NCBI RefSeq assembly: GCF_000219215.1
Contig: NC_015726.1
Location: 2,294,001-2,358,000, forward strand
Direction of reading: 5' to 3'
DNA from: Cupriavidus necator N-1
Lineage (GTDB): Bacteria; Pseudomonadota; Gammaproteobacteria; Burkholderiales; Burkholderiaceae
Length of the DNA: 64,000 nt
Under the pieces are notes generated by a model. It ran no database searches and was not told where the DNA came from. It saw only the letters and a list, made by a program, of their open reading frames with translations. How positions within the stretch are numbered: position 1 is the stretch's first letter; every line of letters begins with the position of its first letter. Both the position numbers and the translations under genes were made by a program. Positions 10,195 to 20,114 of the stretch are shown here, one piece after another.

Positions 10195-10220
10195 CGGCGC
10201 GCCGCGGATGCGGCGCGCCG
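10195..10220 (-). terminator. Intrinsic terminator after odhL
   Basis: Perfect 11-bp arms (CGGCGCGCCGC and its complement) flank a 4-base loop. Read on the minus strand they are followed by TTTTCACTT. It lies between the odhL stop (10248) and zapE (10157). Confidence 0.8.
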
Positions 10221-10247
10221 GTACTCAGGCAATGCGAAGCATGCGCC

Positions 10248-11672
10248 TTACATATTAAGCTGACGCTTGTCGACGGCCAGCGCGGCTTCGCGCATGACTT
10301 CCGACATCGACGGGTGCGGATGGCAGACGCGGCCGATATCCTCGCTGGCGGCCTTGAACTCCATCGCCACCACGGCTTCGGCGATCAGGTCCGAGGCGTT
10401 GGCGGCGACGATGTGCACGCCCAGGATCTCATCGGTCTTGGCGTCGGCCAGCATCTTGACGAAGCCGTCGGCGTGGCCCATGCCCAGCGCACGGCCGTTG
10501 GCCATGAACGGGAACTGGCCGGCCTTGTACTCGCGGCCTTCGGCCTTGAGCTGGGCTTCGGTCTTGCCTACCCATGCGATTTCCGGGAAGGTGTAGATCA
10601 CCCACGGAACGCAGTTGTAGTCGATGTGCGGCTTCTGGCCGGCGATGCGCTCGGCCACGGCCACGCCTTCGTCCTCGGCCTTGTGCGCCAGCATCGGGCC
10701 GCGCACCACGTCGCCGATGGCCCACAGGCCCGGCACCTTGGTGGCGCAGTGGTCGTCCACCTCGATGAAGCCGCGCTGGTCCGCGGCCAGGCCGACGGCG
10801 TCCAGGCCCAGGTTGTCGGTATTGGGCACGCGGCCGACCGACACGATCAGGCGATCGACTTCCAGGGTCTGGGCCTTGCCGTCCTTGTCGGTGTACTTGA
10901 CGGTCACGCCGTTCTTGCTGGTCGTCACTTCGTTGACGTTCACGCCGAGGCTGAACTTCAGGCCCTGCTTGGTCAGCTGCTTCTGCGCTTCCTTGGCCAC
11001 GCCTTCGTCGGCGGCGCCCAGGAATGCGGGCAGCGCTTCCAGCACGGTCACATCGGAACCCAGGCGGCGCCACACCGAGCCCAGCTCCAGGCCGATCACG
11101 CCGGCGCCGATCACGCCCAGCTTCTTCGGCACTGCGGGGAACTTGAGCGCGCCCTCGTTATCGCTGACCAGGTCGTTGTCGACCTTGATGCCCGGCAGGT
11201 GGCGAGCCTTCGAGCCAGTGGCGATGATGACCTGCTTGGCGGTCACGACTTCACCGGCAACGTCGACCTGGAAGCCTTCAGCGGTCTTGCCGACGAACTT
11301 GCCGTAGCCCTTGAGCAGCGTCACCTTGTTCTTGCGGAACAGGAACTCGATGCCCTTGGTCATCTTGCCGACGATGTCGTCCTTGCGCTTGAGCATCTTG
11401 GCCACGTCGACCTTGACGTCGCCCACGGTGATGCCGTGGTCGCCCAGGTGGTGCTGGACGTTCTCGAACTCTTCCGAGGAAGCCAGCATCGCCTTGGAGG
11501 GGATGCAGCCCACATTCAGGCAGGTGCCGCCCAGGCGGGCTTCGCCCTTGGGATCGTCATACGGATTGCCTTCGCAGCAGGCCACGTTCAGGCCCAGCTG
11601 GCCGGCACGGATGGCGGCGATGTAGCCGCCGGGGCCGGCGCCGATCACCAGCACGTCGAATTGTTTGCTCAT
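10248..11672 (-). CDS. odhL: Dihydrolipoyl dehydrogenase (E3) of 2-oxoglutarate dehydrogenase
   Basis: 474 aa flavoprotein that reoxidises dihydrolipoyl groups with NAD+. The N-terminus [14 protein letters not shown] binds FAD. The redox disulfide is in [13 protein letters not shown] (C51, C56). An NAD-binding [13 protein letters not shown] and the C-terminal HPHPSMSE with the catalytic His-Glu pair are present. AAAGGAATT precedes the ATG at 11672; an upstream in-frame start at 11747 lies in hairpin DNA and is rejected. It is third in odhA-odhB-odhL, separated from odhB by about 100 bp of hairpin-forming sequence. Confidence 0.96.
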   Translation of the reverse strand: MSKQFDVLVIGAGPGGYIAAIRAGQLGLNVACCEGNPYDDPKGEARLGGTCLNVGCIPSKAMLASSEEFENVQHHLGDHGITVGDVKVDVAKMLKRKDDIVGKMTKGIEFLFRKNKVTLLKGYGKFVGKTAEGFQVDVAGEVVTAKQVIIATGSKARHLPGIKVDNDLVSDNEGALKFPAVPKKLGVIGAGVIGLELGSVWRRLGSDVTVLEALPAFLGAADEGVAKEAQKQLTKQGLKFSLGVNVNEVTTSKNGVTVKYTDKDGKAQTLEVDRLIVSVGRVPNTDNLGLDAVGLAADQRGFIEVDDHCATKVPGLWAIGDVVRGPMLAHKAEDEGVAVAERIAGQKPHIDYNCVPWVIYTFPEIAWVGKTEAQLKAEGREYKAGQFPFMANGRALGMGHADGFVKMLADAKTDEILGVHIVAANASDLIAEAVVAMEFKAASEDIGRVCHPHPSMSEVMREAALAVDKRQLNM

Positions 11673-11688
11673 GGGAATTCCTTTGTGG

Positions 11689-11764
11689 GCGCCGGCGACA
11701 GCTTGTGCCGGCGCGCCTTCATCACGGGGGAAGCGCGCCCCGCGCACGGCAGACGTGCGCGGGG
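11689..11764 (-). other. Two hairpins in the odhB-odhL spacer
   Basis: Two perfect inverted repeats lie in the 102-bp spacer: 8-bp arms GCGCCGGC/GCCGGCGC (11689-11696, 11707-11714) and 10-bp arms CCCCGCGCAC/GTGCGCGGGG (11738-11747, 11755-11764). On the minus strand neither is followed by a T-run, so they look like processing or stabilising structures rather than full terminators. Confidence 0.6.
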
Positions 11765-11774
11765 GGACCGTTTT

Positions 11775-13034
11775 TTACAGGTCCAGCAGCAGACGGGCCG
11801 GATCTTCCAGCGCGTCCTTCATGGCGACCAGGCCCAGGACAGCTTCACGGCCGTCGATGATGCGGTGGTCATACGACATCGCCAGATAGTTCATCGGGCG
11901 GATCACGATCTGGCCGTCTTCCACCACCGGGCGGTCCTTGGTGGCGTGCACGCCCAGGATGGCCGATTGCGGCGGGTTGATGATCGGGGTCGACAGCATC
12001 GAGCCGAACACGCCGCCGTTGGAGATCGAGAACGTACCGCCGGTCAGTTCTTCCAGCGACAGCTTGCCGTCACGGGCCTTGACGCCGAACTCGGCAATCT
12101 TCTTCTCGATGTCGGCCAGGCTCATCTGGTCGGCATTGCGCAGGATGGGCACCACCAGGCCGCGCGGCGAGCCCACCGCGATGCCGATGTCGAAGTAGCC
12201 GTGGTAGACGATGTCGTTGCCGTCGATCGAAGCGTTGATCAGCGGGAACTTCTTCAGCGCGTGCACCGCGGCCTTGACGAAGAACGACATGAAGCCCAGC
12301 TTGACGCCGTGTTCCTTCTCGAAGCGGTCCTTGTACTTGTTGCGCAGGTCCATCACCGGCTTCATGTTCACTTCATTGAAGGTGGTGAGGATGGCGTTGG
12401 TCGATTGCGATTGCAGCAGGCGCTCGGCGATACGGGCGCGCAGGCGGCTCATCGGCACACGCTCTTCCGGGCGGTCGCCCAGCGCGGCGAAGTCAACCGG
12501 GGCCGAAACCTGCTGCAGCGCCGGCTTGGCGGCGGCCGGAGCCGGAGCAGCCTTGGCGGCCGGGGCGGCCGGAGCAGCAGCAGCGGCCAGCGCGTCACCC
12601 TTGGTGATGCGGCCGTCCTTGCCGGTGCCGGCAACCTGGCCAGCCGACAGGCCGGCTTCTGCCATCAGCTTGGCAGCCGACGGCATCGCCACACCACCTG
12701 CGGCGGCCGGAGCGGCGGCAGCAGCGGCCGGTGCCGGGGCAGCGGCGGCAGGTGCCGGAGCGGCAGCAGCCGGTGCGGCGGCGCCAGCGGTGGCTTCGGT
12801 GTCGATCTTCGCGATGATCTCATCGGCCACGACGGTGTCGCCGTCGTTCTTGACGATAATCGACAGGACGCCTGCCGACGGGGCCGGCACTTCCAGCACG
12901 ACCTTGTCGGTTTCGATCTCGATCAGGATTTCGTCCTGTGCAACAGCCTCGCCCGGCTTCTTCTTCCAGTTGAGCATGGTCGCTTCGGCGACCGATTCGG
13001 AGAGCTGCGGAACCTTGACGTCAACGATAGCCAT
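11775..13034 (-). CDS. odhB: Dihydrolipoyl succinyltransferase (E2) of 2-oxoglutarate dehydrogenase
   Basis: 419 aa. One N-terminal lipoyl domain (residues 1-80) has the lipoylated lysine K44 in [11 protein letters not shown] long Ala/Pro linker follows, then the small E1/E3-binding domain near 115-150, a second Ala/Pro linker, and the catalytic domain with [12 protein letters not shown] (His390). The protein transfers succinyl groups from E1 to CoA. The core is typical of OdhB/SucB rather than the pyruvate enzyme. It lies between odhA and odhL, and both spacers contain strong hairpins. Confidence 0.97.
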   Translation of the reverse strand: MAIVDVKVPQLSESVAEATMLNWKKKPGEAVAQDEILIEIETDKVVLEVPAPSAGVLSIIVKNDGDTVVADEIIAKIDTEATAGAAAPAAAAPAPAAAAPAPAAAAAAPAAAGGVAMPSAAKLMAEAGLSAGQVAGTGKDGRITKGDALAAAAAPAAPAAKAAPAPAAAKPALQQVSAPVDFAALGDRPEERVPMSRLRARIAERLLQSQSTNAILTTFNEVNMKPVMDLRNKYKDRFEKEHGVKLGFMSFFVKAAVHALKKFPLINASIDGNDIVYHGYFDIGIAVGSPRGLVVPILRNADQMSLADIEKKIAEFGVKARDGKLSLEELTGGTFSISNGGVFGSMLSTPIINPPQSAILGVHATKDRPVVEDGQIVIRPMNYLAMSYDHRIIDGREAVLGLVAMKDALEDPARLLLDL

Positions 13035-13080
13035 GGTTGTGAATTCCTCGTGTTATGCGTGTTGTCTTTATGCTGGCTAT

Positions 13081-13113
13081 GCCACGGCGGCCGTCTGCGC
13101 GCGCCGCCGTGGC
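13081..13113 (-). other. Hairpin in the odhA-odhB spacer
   Basis: Perfect 10-bp arms (GCCACGGCGG at 13081-13090, CCGCCGTGGC at 13104-13113) with a 13-nt loop. No minus-strand T-run follows. It resembles the hairpins of the next spacer and may adjust the relative amounts of E1, E2 and E3 mRNA. Confidence 0.55.
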
Positions 13114-13123
13114 TGCCGCTTGA

Positions 13124-15976
13124 TTACTTGGTCAGAACAAAGCCCTTGAGCTTGGCGAAGGCAGCATCCAGCAGCGCCTTCTGTTGCTCGTTGTGCTTTG
13201 CGTAGTAGCCCACTGCCGGCGAAGCCGAAGCGGGACGACCGGCATAACCGAGCTTCTGGCCATCCGTCATGTTTTCCATGATGTAGTGCTGCACGAAGAA
13301 CCAGGCACCCTGGTTCTGCGGCTCGTCCTGGCACCACACGATTTCGGTGGCGTTCGGATACTTCTTGAGCTCTGCTGCCACGGCCTTGTGCGGGAACGGA
13401 TACAGCTGTTCCAGGCGGATCACCGCCGTATCGTTGGCCTCGCGTTCCTTGCGCGTGTTGACCAGGTCGTAGTAGACCTTGCCCGAGCACATGATGACGC
13501 GCTTGACCTTGCTGGCGTTGAGCTCTTCGTGGTCAGGGATGACCGTCTCGAAGTGGCCCTTGGCCAGGTCCGACAGTGGCGACACGGCGTCCTTGTTACG
13601 CAGCAGCGACTTCGGCGTCATGATCACCAGCGGCTTGCGGAACAGACGGATCATCTGGCGGCGCAGCAGGTGGAAGATCTGGGCCGGCGTGGTCGGCTGG
13701 CAGACCTGCATGTTGTGGTCCGCGCAAAGCTGCAGGAAGCGCTCGATACGGGCCGAGCTGTGTTCCGGGCCCTGGCCTTCGTAGCCGTGCGGCAGCATCA
13801 GGGTCAGGCCCGAGGCACGGCCCCACTTCACTTCACCCGACGAGATGAACTGGTCGATCACCACCTGGGCGCCGTTGACGAAGTCGCCGAACTGGGCTTC
13901 CCAGATCACCAGCGCGTTCGGTTCGGCGGCCGAGTAGCCGTATTCGAAGCCGAGCACGGCTTCTTCGGACAGCACCGAGTCGATCACCGTGAACGGTGCC
14001 TGGTTTTCCGACACGTTCTGCAGCGGCACATAGCTGCCGGCATCCCATCGCTCGCGGGCCTGGTCGTGCAGCACGGCGTGGCGGTGGGTGAAGGTGCCGC
14101 GGCCGGCGTCCTGGCCGGTGATGCGCACGGGATAGCCCGACGACACCAGCGAGGCGAAGGCCAGGTGCTCACCCATGCCCCAGTCCAGCGGCTGGTCGCC
14201 GCGGCCCATGTTGGCGCGGTCCTTGACGACCTTTTCCACCAGCGGGTGCAGCTTCAGCGTCTCAGGCGTGGTGGTGATGCGTTCGGCCAGGCGCTTCAGT
14301 TCGGTCACCGGCACGGCAGTGTCGGCGGCGTCGGTCCACTTGCGGTTCAGGAACGGCATCCAGTCCACGGCGAACTTGTTCTTGAAGTTCGACAGGACAG
14401 GGTCGGCGGTGTGCTTGCCGGCGTCCATCGCGGCGCGGTATTCCTTGACCTTCTCGTCGCCGAACTCGGCCGGGACCAGGTTCTGCGCGGCCAGCTTGTC
14501 GGCGTACAGCCTGCGCGTGCCGGGGTGCTGGGCGATCTTCTTGTACATCAGCGGCTGCGTGACCGCCGGGGTGTCCTGCTCGTTGTGGCCCAGCTTGCGG
14601 AAGCAGATGATGTCGACCACGACATCCTTCTTGAACTCCATGCGGAAGTCCACGGCCAGCTGCATGGCGTACACCACGGCTTCGGGATCGTCGCCGTTCA
14701 CGTGCAGCACCGGGGCCTCGATCATCTTGACCACGTCCGTGCAGTACAGCGTCGAACGCGCGTCGCGCGGGTCGGAGGTGGTGAAGCCGATCTGGTTGTT
14801 GATGACGATGTGCATCGAGCCGCCCGTGCCGTAGCCGCGGGTCTGCGCGAGGTTCAGCGTCTCCATCACCACGCCCTGGCCGGCAAAGGCCGCGTCGCCG
14901 TGCACCTGCACCGGCAGCACTTCCTTGTGGCCGACTTCGCCGCGGCGTTCCTGGCGGGCCTTGGCCGAGCCTTCGACCACCGGGTTGACGATTTCGAGGT
15001 GCGACGGGTTGAACGCCAGCGACAGGTGGACCGGGCCGCCTTCGGTCGAGACATCGCTCGAGAAGCCCTTGTGGTACTTGACGTCACCGGCCGGCAGGTC
15101 GTCGACGTGCTTGCCTTCGAATTCAGCGAACAGGTCGGCGGGCATCTTGCCCAGGGTGTTGACCAGCACGTTTAGGCGGCCGCGGTGGGCCATACCGATC
15201 ACGATTTCCTGCACGCCCTTGCTGCCGGCGTGCTGGATCAGCTCGTCCATGGCGGCGATGAAGCTTTCGCCGCCTTCGAGCGAGAAGCGCTTCTGGCCGA
15301 CGTACTTGGTGTGCAGGAAGCGCTCCAGGCCTTCAGCCGCGGTCAGGCGGTCCAGGATGTGCTTCTTCTTTTCCAGCGTGAACACCGGCTTGGAACGCGT
15401 GGTTTCCAGGCGCTCCTGCCACCAGCGCTTCTGCGCCTGGTCGCTCACGTACATGAATTCGAAACCGATGGTGCCGCAGTAGGTTTCGCGCAGGTTGTTG
15501 AGCAGCTCGCGCAGGCTCATCGACTCCTTGCCAAAGTAGGTGTTGCTGGCATTGAAGACGATGTCGAGGTCGGCTTCGGAGAAACCGTAGAACGCCGGGT
15601 CCAGATCCGGCAGGGGCGGACGCTCCTGGCGCTTGAGCGGATCCAGGTCGGCCCAGTGCGAACCGATGTTGCGGTAGGCGGCGATCAGCTGGGTGGCAGC
15701 GACGCGCTTGCGGCCCATGTCGGAATCGGCCGAGGCAACGATGGTCTTGATGGGGCCTTGCTTGGCGCGCTCGGCGAACGAGGCAACGATGGGGGCGTGG
15801 GGGATATCCCGGGCGCTAGTGCCGTCGACCGCAGGAACATTCTGCATGGCGTCGAAATACGCGCGCCAATTGTCGGGAACCGAGGCGGGGTTCTGGAGGT
15901 AGGCTTCGTACAGTTCTTCGACATACGGGGCGTTACCGCCGAAGAGGTACGAGTTGCTCTGGTACTGCTGCATCAT
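13124..15976 (-). CDS. odhA: 2-oxoglutarate dehydrogenase E1 component
   Basis: 950 aa thiamin diphosphate enzyme of the TCA cycle that decarboxylates 2-oxoglutarate and loads succinyl on OdhB. The N-terminus (NSYLFGGNAPYVEELYEAYL) is the peripheral E2-interacting segment. HRGRLNVLVN, HGDAAFAGQG and VNGDDPEAVVYA are family landmarks for cofactor binding, and a transketolase-like C-terminal domain follows. Length and order match SucA/OdhA. Two adjacent ATGs (15976, 15973) are possible starts. The upstream region holds a candidate promoter and a long leader. Confidence 0.97.
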   Translation of the reverse strand: MMQQYQSNSYLFGGNAPYVEELYEAYLQNPASVPDNWRAYFDAMQNVPAVDGTSARDIPHAPIVASFAERAKQGPIKTIVASADSDMGRKRVAATQLIAAYRNIGSHWADLDPLKRQERPPLPDLDPAFYGFSEADLDIVFNASNTYFGKESMSLRELLNNLRETYCGTIGFEFMYVSDQAQKRWWQERLETTRSKPVFTLEKKKHILDRLTAAEGLERFLHTKYVGQKRFSLEGGESFIAAMDELIQHAGSKGVQEIVIGMAHRGRLNVLVNTLGKMPADLFAEFEGKHVDDLPAGDVKYHKGFSSDVSTEGGPVHLSLAFNPSHLEIVNPVVEGSAKARQERRGEVGHKEVLPVQVHGDAAFAGQGVVMETLNLAQTRGYGTGGSMHIVINNQIGFTTSDPRDARSTLYCTDVVKMIEAPVLHVNGDDPEAVVYAMQLAVDFRMEFKKDVVVDIICFRKLGHNEQDTPAVTQPLMYKKIAQHPGTRRLYADKLAAQNLVPAEFGDEKVKEYRAAMDAGKHTADPVLSNFKNKFAVDWMPFLNRKWTDAADTAVPVTELKRLAERITTTPETLKLHPLVEKVVKDRANMGRGDQPLDWGMGEHLAFASLVSSGYPVRITGQDAGRGTFTHRHAVLHDQARERWDAGSYVPLQNVSENQAPFTVIDSVLSEEAVLGFEYGYSAAEPNALVIWEAQFGDFVNGAQVVIDQFISSGEVKWGRASGLTLMLPHGYEGQGPEHSSARIERFLQLCADHNMQVCQPTTPAQIFHLLRRQMIRLFRKPLVIMTPKSLLRNKDAVSPLSDLAKGHFETVIPDHEELNASKVKRVIMCSGKVYYDLVNTRKEREANDTAVIRLEQLYPFPHKAVAAELKKYPNATEIVWCQDEPQNQGAWFFVQHYIMENMTDGQKLGYAGRPASASPAVGYYAKHNEQQKALLDAAFAKLKGFVLTK

Positions 15977-16305
15977 GGGACGCTCACTATTCTCCGGGAA
16001 TGCCGGAGTTCAGCGGGTTATTCAACCTTCCGCGACACGGCTTGACCGGTTAGCGGATCGCAAACAACTCTTGGGAGCCCAACTGAGGCGCCTACGCAAA
16101 CGGCACCGCAAGGGTGCCGCATGTGATGGCTTTCTCACAAGGCCCGAAAGGGCAAGTTGTGCGGGGAAGGACCTAAAGTCTTCACGGCGGTAAGAATAGC
16201 ATGAATTGCCCTGGATCAATGTGGACTTTTCGCGATACGAAACGGCCACCCGCGACAATTCGATGCGCAATCAGCAAATTAACAACATCCGCACAACAAT
16301 TTGCA
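15977..16305 (-). promoter_or_regulatory. odhA upstream region with candidate promoter and structured leader
   Basis: This 329-bp gap contains no gene I can support. On the minus strand TTGATC (16214-16219) and TATTCT (16193-16198) form a possible promoter with 15-bp spacing, giving a leader of about 210 nt. The leader holds a 7-bp hairpin, CGGCACC/GGTGCCG (16101-16107, 16113-16119). No known riboswitch is recognised. Confidence 0.4.
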
Positions 16306-17076
16306 TCAAGGCGCGATCTGGTCGACGGCGTCGGTGATCAGCCCGTCCAGGCCCCAGGCCAGCAACTGCTCGGCACGCTCCGGGTCATTGACCGTGTAGC
16401 TGAGGACCCTGAAGCCGGCAGCATGCGCGTCGGCAATCACCTTGGCATTGAGCACACGGTGGTTGGCATCCAGCGCCACGCAATCGAGCTCGCGCAGCCG
16501 GTCCAGCCAGTCCACCGGCAGCTTGTCGAGCAGCAGCGCCCTCGGCAGGTCCGGCGCTACCCGGCGCGCCGCCGCCAGCGCGTCTTCGGAGAAGGACGAC
16601 AGCAACGGGGGCACTGGCGCGCCGCGCCACAGGCTCTGTGCGTCCAGCGCCACGGCTGCGCCGGTCAACGTCTCCCGGCCCGGAACGGGCTTGATCTCGA
16701 TATTGATGCAATACCCGTTGGCACAGGTGTAGCGTGCGATCGCCCTGAGTGTCGGCACGGGTTCGCCCGCAAAGGTGGCGCTGTGCCAGCTGCCGGCGTC
16801 CAGCTGCGCCACTTCGCCCAGGGTCAGGCTGTCCACCCGTCCGCTGCCGGAGGTGGTGCGGTCCAGCGTGGCGTCATGCATCAGCACCGGCTTGCCGTCA
16901 GCCGTCAGCTTCACGTCGAACTCGAACATCCGGTAACCGAAGGACGCGCCGTGGCGAAAGGCCGCCAGCGTATTCTCCGGCGCCAGCTTGCCCGCGCCAC
17001 GGTGCGCGATATGGCGCGGATACGGCCAGTTGTCGGTGGTCACCGCGCCTGGCCAGGTTGTCTGTTCGTCTGCCAT
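16306..17076 (-). CDS. ugpQ: Glycerophosphodiester phosphodiesterase (cytoplasmic)
   Basis: 256 aa GDPD-family enzyme, which splits glycerophosphodiesters to glycerol-3-phosphate and an alcohol. It has the N-terminal HIAHRGAGKLAPENTLAAF with the catalytic His-Arg and Glu, and FEFDVKLTADGKPVLMHDATLDR with metal ligands and the second histidine. No signal peptide is present, so it acts on substrate after import. The start is 2 bp after the ugpC stop, so it is the last gene of ugpB-A-E-C-Q. Confidence 0.95.
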   Translation of the reverse strand: MADEQTTWPGAVTTDNWPYPRHIAHRGAGKLAPENTLAAFRHGASFGYRMFEFDVKLTADGKPVLMHDATLDRTTSGSGRVDSLTLGEVAQLDAGSWHSATFAGEPVPTLRAIARYTCANGYCINIEIKPVPGRETLTGAAVALDAQSLWRGAPVPPLLSSFSEDALAAARRVAPDLPRALLLDKLPVDWLDRLRELDCVALDANHRVLNAKVIADAHAAGFRVLSYTVNDPERAEQLLAWGLDGLITDAVDQIAP

Positions 17077-17078
17077 GA

Positions 17079-18179
17079 TCAGGCCTCGATGCGCTTGCCC
17101 GTGTCGGGCGCAAAGAAATGCAGGTGCTCTGCCGACGACGTCACCGGCAGGCGGTCGCCGGCGCGCACGTGCGCATGGCTGTCCAGCCGCACCACCACCG
17201 CCTGTCCGCCGAGCGAACCATAGGCGAAGGAATCCGCGCCGAGCGCCTCGACTACGCGCACATCGACTTCGGCGATGGCCTCATGCGCGGCGCACGGCTC
17301 GATATGCTCCGGGCGCAGTCCCAGCAGTGCCTGCTCCGGCAGGTGCAGCCCCATCGGCAGGTGCCCCAGCGTGGCCTTGGCGGCCTCGCCCTCCTTCGCC
17401 ACCACGCGCATCTGCGCGCTGGTGTCGCCGCCGGCGTTGCGCGCCACCGGGATCAGGTTCATCGGCGGCGAGCCGATAAAGCCCGCCACGAAGGTGCTGG
17501 CCGGACGCGAATAGACGTCCAGCGGCGTGCCGATCTGCTCGACGCGTCCGGCGTTGAGCACCATCATGCGGTCGGCCAGCGTCATCGCCTCTACCTGGTC
17601 GTGCGTGACGTACAGGCTGGTGGTGCCCAGGCGCCGGTGCAGCTCCTTCAGTTCCAGCCGCATCTGCACGCGCAGCTTGGCGTCCAGGTTGGACAACGGC
17701 TCATCGAACAGGAACACCGCCGGCTCGCGCACGATGGCGCGGCCCATGGCCACGCGCTGGCGCTGCCCGCCCGACAGCTGGCGCGGTTTGCGGTCCAGCA
17801 GCGGCGCCAGCTCCAGGATGCCGGCGGCATGGTTCACCCGCTGCGCGATCTCGGCCTTGGCCATGCCGCGGATCTTCAGGCCGTAGGCCATGTTGTCGTA
17901 CACGCTCATATGCGGATAGAGCGCGTAGTTCTGGAACACCATGGCGATGTCCCGCTCGGCCGGCTCCAGACTATTGACGACCTTGTCGCCGATATGGATC
18001 TCGCCGCCGGTGATGGTTTCCAGCCCCGCCACCATGCGCAGCAGCGTGGACTTGCCGCAGCCCGAGGGGCCGACGATAACGATGAACTCGCCGTCGGCGA
18101 TCTCCATGTCGATGCCGTGCACCACCTTGACGTTGCCGGCGTAGGTTTTCTGTACGTTGCGTAGCGACAGTTTTGCCAT
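17079..18179 (-). CDS. ugpC: Glycerol-3-phosphate ABC transporter ATP-binding protein
   Basis: 366 aa. Walker A is GPSGCGKST, the signature is [14 protein letters not shown], and Walker B is [14 protein letters not shown]-terminal TOBE/MalK-like regulatory domain begins about residue 240. The subfamily matches UgpC/MalK importers of sn-glycerol-3-phosphate and its diesters. The ATG at 18179 begins [20 protein letters not shown]; an extension starting at 18215 is less likely. It follows ugpE by 39 bp. Confidence 0.95.
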   Translation of the reverse strand: MAKLSLRNVQKTYAGNVKVVHGIDMEIADGEFIVIVGPSGCGKSTLLRMVAGLETITGGEIHIGDKVVNSLEPAERDIAMVFQNYALYPHMSVYDNMAYGLKIRGMAKAEIAQRVNHAAGILELAPLLDRKPRQLSGGQRQRVAMGRAIVREPAVFLFDEPLSNLDAKLRVQMRLELKELHRRLGTTSLYVTHDQVEAMTLADRMMVLNAGRVEQIGTPLDVYSRPASTFVAGFIGSPPMNLIPVARNAGGDTSAQMRVVAKEGEAAKATLGHLPMGLHLPEQALLGLRPEHIEPCAAHEAIAEVDVRVVEALGADSFAYGSLGGQAVVVRLDSHAHVRAGDRLPVTSSAEHLHFFAPDTGKRIEA

Positions 18180-18218
18180 TGCTGTTGTCCTGCGTGTGCG
18201 CGGGTGGCGCGCCACGCC

Positions 18219-19067
18219 TTATTTTTCCGTTTCGACCAGGCCCTTGACGAACCACTTCTGCATCAGCACCACCACCACTGCGGGCGGGATCATCGCCAGC
18301 ATCACCGTGGCCATCACCAGGTTCCAGTCAGTGGCGGCATCGCCCGAGCGCGAGATCATCTGCGTCACGCCCACCACCACCGGCGTCATCGACTTCTGCG
18401 TGGTGATCAGCAGCGGCCACAGGTACTGGTTCCAGCCGTAGATGAACTGGATCACGAAGAGCGCGGCGATGCTGGTGCGCGACAGCGGCAGCACCACGTC
18501 CCAGAAGAAGCGCAGTGGCCCGGCGCCGTCGATGCGCGCGGCCTCGGCCAGTTCGTCCGGAATGGTCAGGAAGAACTGGCGGAACAGGAAGGTGGCGGTG
18601 GCCGACGCGATGATCGGGATGGTCAGGCCGAAGTAGCTGTCGAGCATGCCGAGGTCCGACACCACCTTGTAGGTCGGCAGGATCCGCACCTCCACCGGCA
18701 GCATCAGCGTGATGAAGATCAGCCAGAAGAAGGTCTTGCGCAGCGGGAACTTGAAATAGACGATGGCAAAGGCCGAGATGATCGAGATGGCGATCTTCCC
18801 GAGCGCAATGCCCAGCGCCATGATCAGGCTGTTCTTCATCATGGTCGAGACCGGCGATGCGGCCTCGCCCACGCCCTGGAACAGCACGGTGCGATAGTTC
18901 TCGATCAGGTGGCTGCCGGGGATCAGCGTCATCGGTGCGTCCAGCACCTCTTCCGCGGTCAGCGTGGACGCGACGAAGGTCAGGTACACCGGGAACACCA
19001 CGATCACGATGCCCAGGATCAGCACGGCGTGGCTCAGGAAATCAAGGAAGGGGCGACGTTCTACCAT
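18219..19067 (-). CDS. ugpE: Glycerol-3-phosphate ABC transporter permease
   Basis: 282 aa inner-membrane permease of the MalG type with about six helices. The cytoplasmic EAA loop reads [20 protein letters not shown], the contact site for UgpC. The gene starts 12 bp after the ugpA stop. With UgpA it forms the membrane channel of the importer. Confidence 0.95.
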   Translation of the reverse strand: MVERRPFLDFLSHAVLILGIVIVVFPVYLTFVASTLTAEEVLDAPMTLIPGSHLIENYRTVLFQGVGEAASPVSTMMKNSLIMALGIALGKIAISIISAFAIVYFKFPLRKTFFWLIFITLMLPVEVRILPTYKVVSDLGMLDSYFGLTIPIIASATATFLFRQFFLTIPDELAEAARIDGAGPLRFFWDVVLPLSRTSIAALFVIQFIYGWNQYLWPLLITTQKSMTPVVVGVTQMISRSGDAATDWNLVMATVMLAMIPPAVVVVLMQKWFVKGLVETEK

Positions 19068-19079
19068 GTGCTGTCTCCG

Positions 19080-19961
19080 TCAGTACTGGACCTTGCGTTC
19101 CACGTAGCGGAACTGCACCACGGTCAGCGCAATCACGATCACCATCAGCACCACCGACTGCGCGGCCGACCCCCCGATGTCCATGCCGCGGAAGCCGTCA
19201 TGGAAGACCTTGTAGACCAGCGTGTTGGTCGAATTGAACGGGCCGCCGTGGGTGACCGCGTCGATGATCGCGAAGGTATCGAAGAACGCGTAGACCACGT
19301 TGATCACCATCAGGAAGAAGGTGGTCGGCGACAGCAGCGGGAACACGATCGACCAGAATCGGCGCCACGGGCCGGCGCCGTCGATGGCGGCGGCCTCGAT
19401 CAGCGAGCGCGGGATGCTCTGCAGCCCGGCCAGGAAGAACAGGAAGTTGTAGCTGATCTGCTTCCAGGCGGCGGCCAGCACCACCAGCAGCAATGCCTGG
19501 TCGCCGTTGAGCAGGAAGTTCCATTCCACGCCGAGCTTGCGCAGCGCAAAGGAGACCACGCCCAGCGTCGGGTTGAACATGAACATCCACAGCACGCCGG
19601 CCACGGCCGGCGCCACCGCATACGGCCAGATCAGCAGCGTCTTGTAGCCGACGGCGCCGCGGATGATGCGGTCGGCAAAATAGGCCAGCAGGAGCGCGGT
19701 AGTCAGGCCCACCACGGTCACGCCCACGGCAAAGATGGCGGTGGTCTGGAACGACTCCACGTACAGCGGGTCGTTCCACAGCATGCGGAAGTTGTCCAGG
19801 CCGACGAACTCCAGGTTGATGCCGAAGGCATCCTGCTGCAGCATCGACTGGTACAACGCCTGCCCGGCGGGCAGGAAGAAGAAGATCAGCGTGATTGCGA
19901 TCTGCGGCAAGACCAGCAGATATGGCAGCCACGGCGAACGGAAAACGACGCGTTTTTCCAT
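19080..19961 (-). CDS. ugpA: Glycerol-3-phosphate ABC transporter permease
   Basis: 293 aa inner-membrane permease of the MalF type with about six helices. The EAA loop reads [20 protein letters not shown]. The start [19 protein letters not shown] is at 19961. It lies 153 bp after the ugpB stop, and that gap contains a perfect 11-bp hairpin, so less permease than binding protein may be made. Confidence 0.95.
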   Translation of the reverse strand: MEKRVVFRSPWLPYLLVLPQIAITLIFFFLPAGQALYQSMLQQDAFGINLEFVGLDNFRMLWNDPLYVESFQTTAIFAVGVTVVGLTTALLLAYFADRIIRGAVGYKTLLIWPYAVAPAVAGVLWMFMFNPTLGVVSFALRKLGVEWNFLLNGDQALLLVVLAAAWKQISYNFLFFLAGLQSIPRSLIEAAAIDGAGPWRRFWSIVFPLLSPTTFFLMVINVVYAFFDTFAIIDAVTHGGPFNSTNTLVYKVFHDGFRGMDIGGSAAQSVVLMVIVIALTVVQFRYVERKVQY

Positions 19962-20054
19962 AAACGGATTCCGGCGAATGCTGCGGGTCGCGGCATCGGA
20001 CTAGGTACGGAGTTGCGGGCGGTCCCGATCGGTGCGACGGGGCCGTCCACAATG

Positions 20055-20087
20055 CAAGCGGGCGGAGGTTTCGCCACCGCCCGCTTG
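20055..20087 (-). other. Intercistronic hairpin between ugpB and ugpA
   Basis: Perfect 11-bp arms CAAGCGGGCGG (20055-20065) and CCGCCCGCTTG (20077-20087) with an 11-nt loop. There is no T-run on the minus strand, so it is a poor terminator. Hairpins after binding-protein genes commonly protect their 3' ends and limit downstream expression. Confidence 0.65.
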
Positions 20088-20114
20088 TCACATCAGCTTG
20101 CTGGCAATACCGGC

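Noticed and set aside
12500..12800. Repetitive GCC/GCG-rich sequence in odhB considered as a tandem repeat.
   Set aside because: It encodes the normal Ala/Pro swivelling linkers between lipoyl, binding and catalytic domains.
9033..13205. A 1390-codon open frame on the plus strand, antisense to zapE-odhL-odhB.
   Set aside because: High GC and few stop codons in the antisense frame of well-supported genes create it. It has no domain, runs of His/Gln/Arg typical of reversed codons, and no ribosome site.
16101..16119. Leader hairpin of odhA considered as a riboswitch.
   Set aside because: Only a 7-bp stem with a 5-nt loop; no conserved aptamer core or terminator/antiterminator pair is visible.
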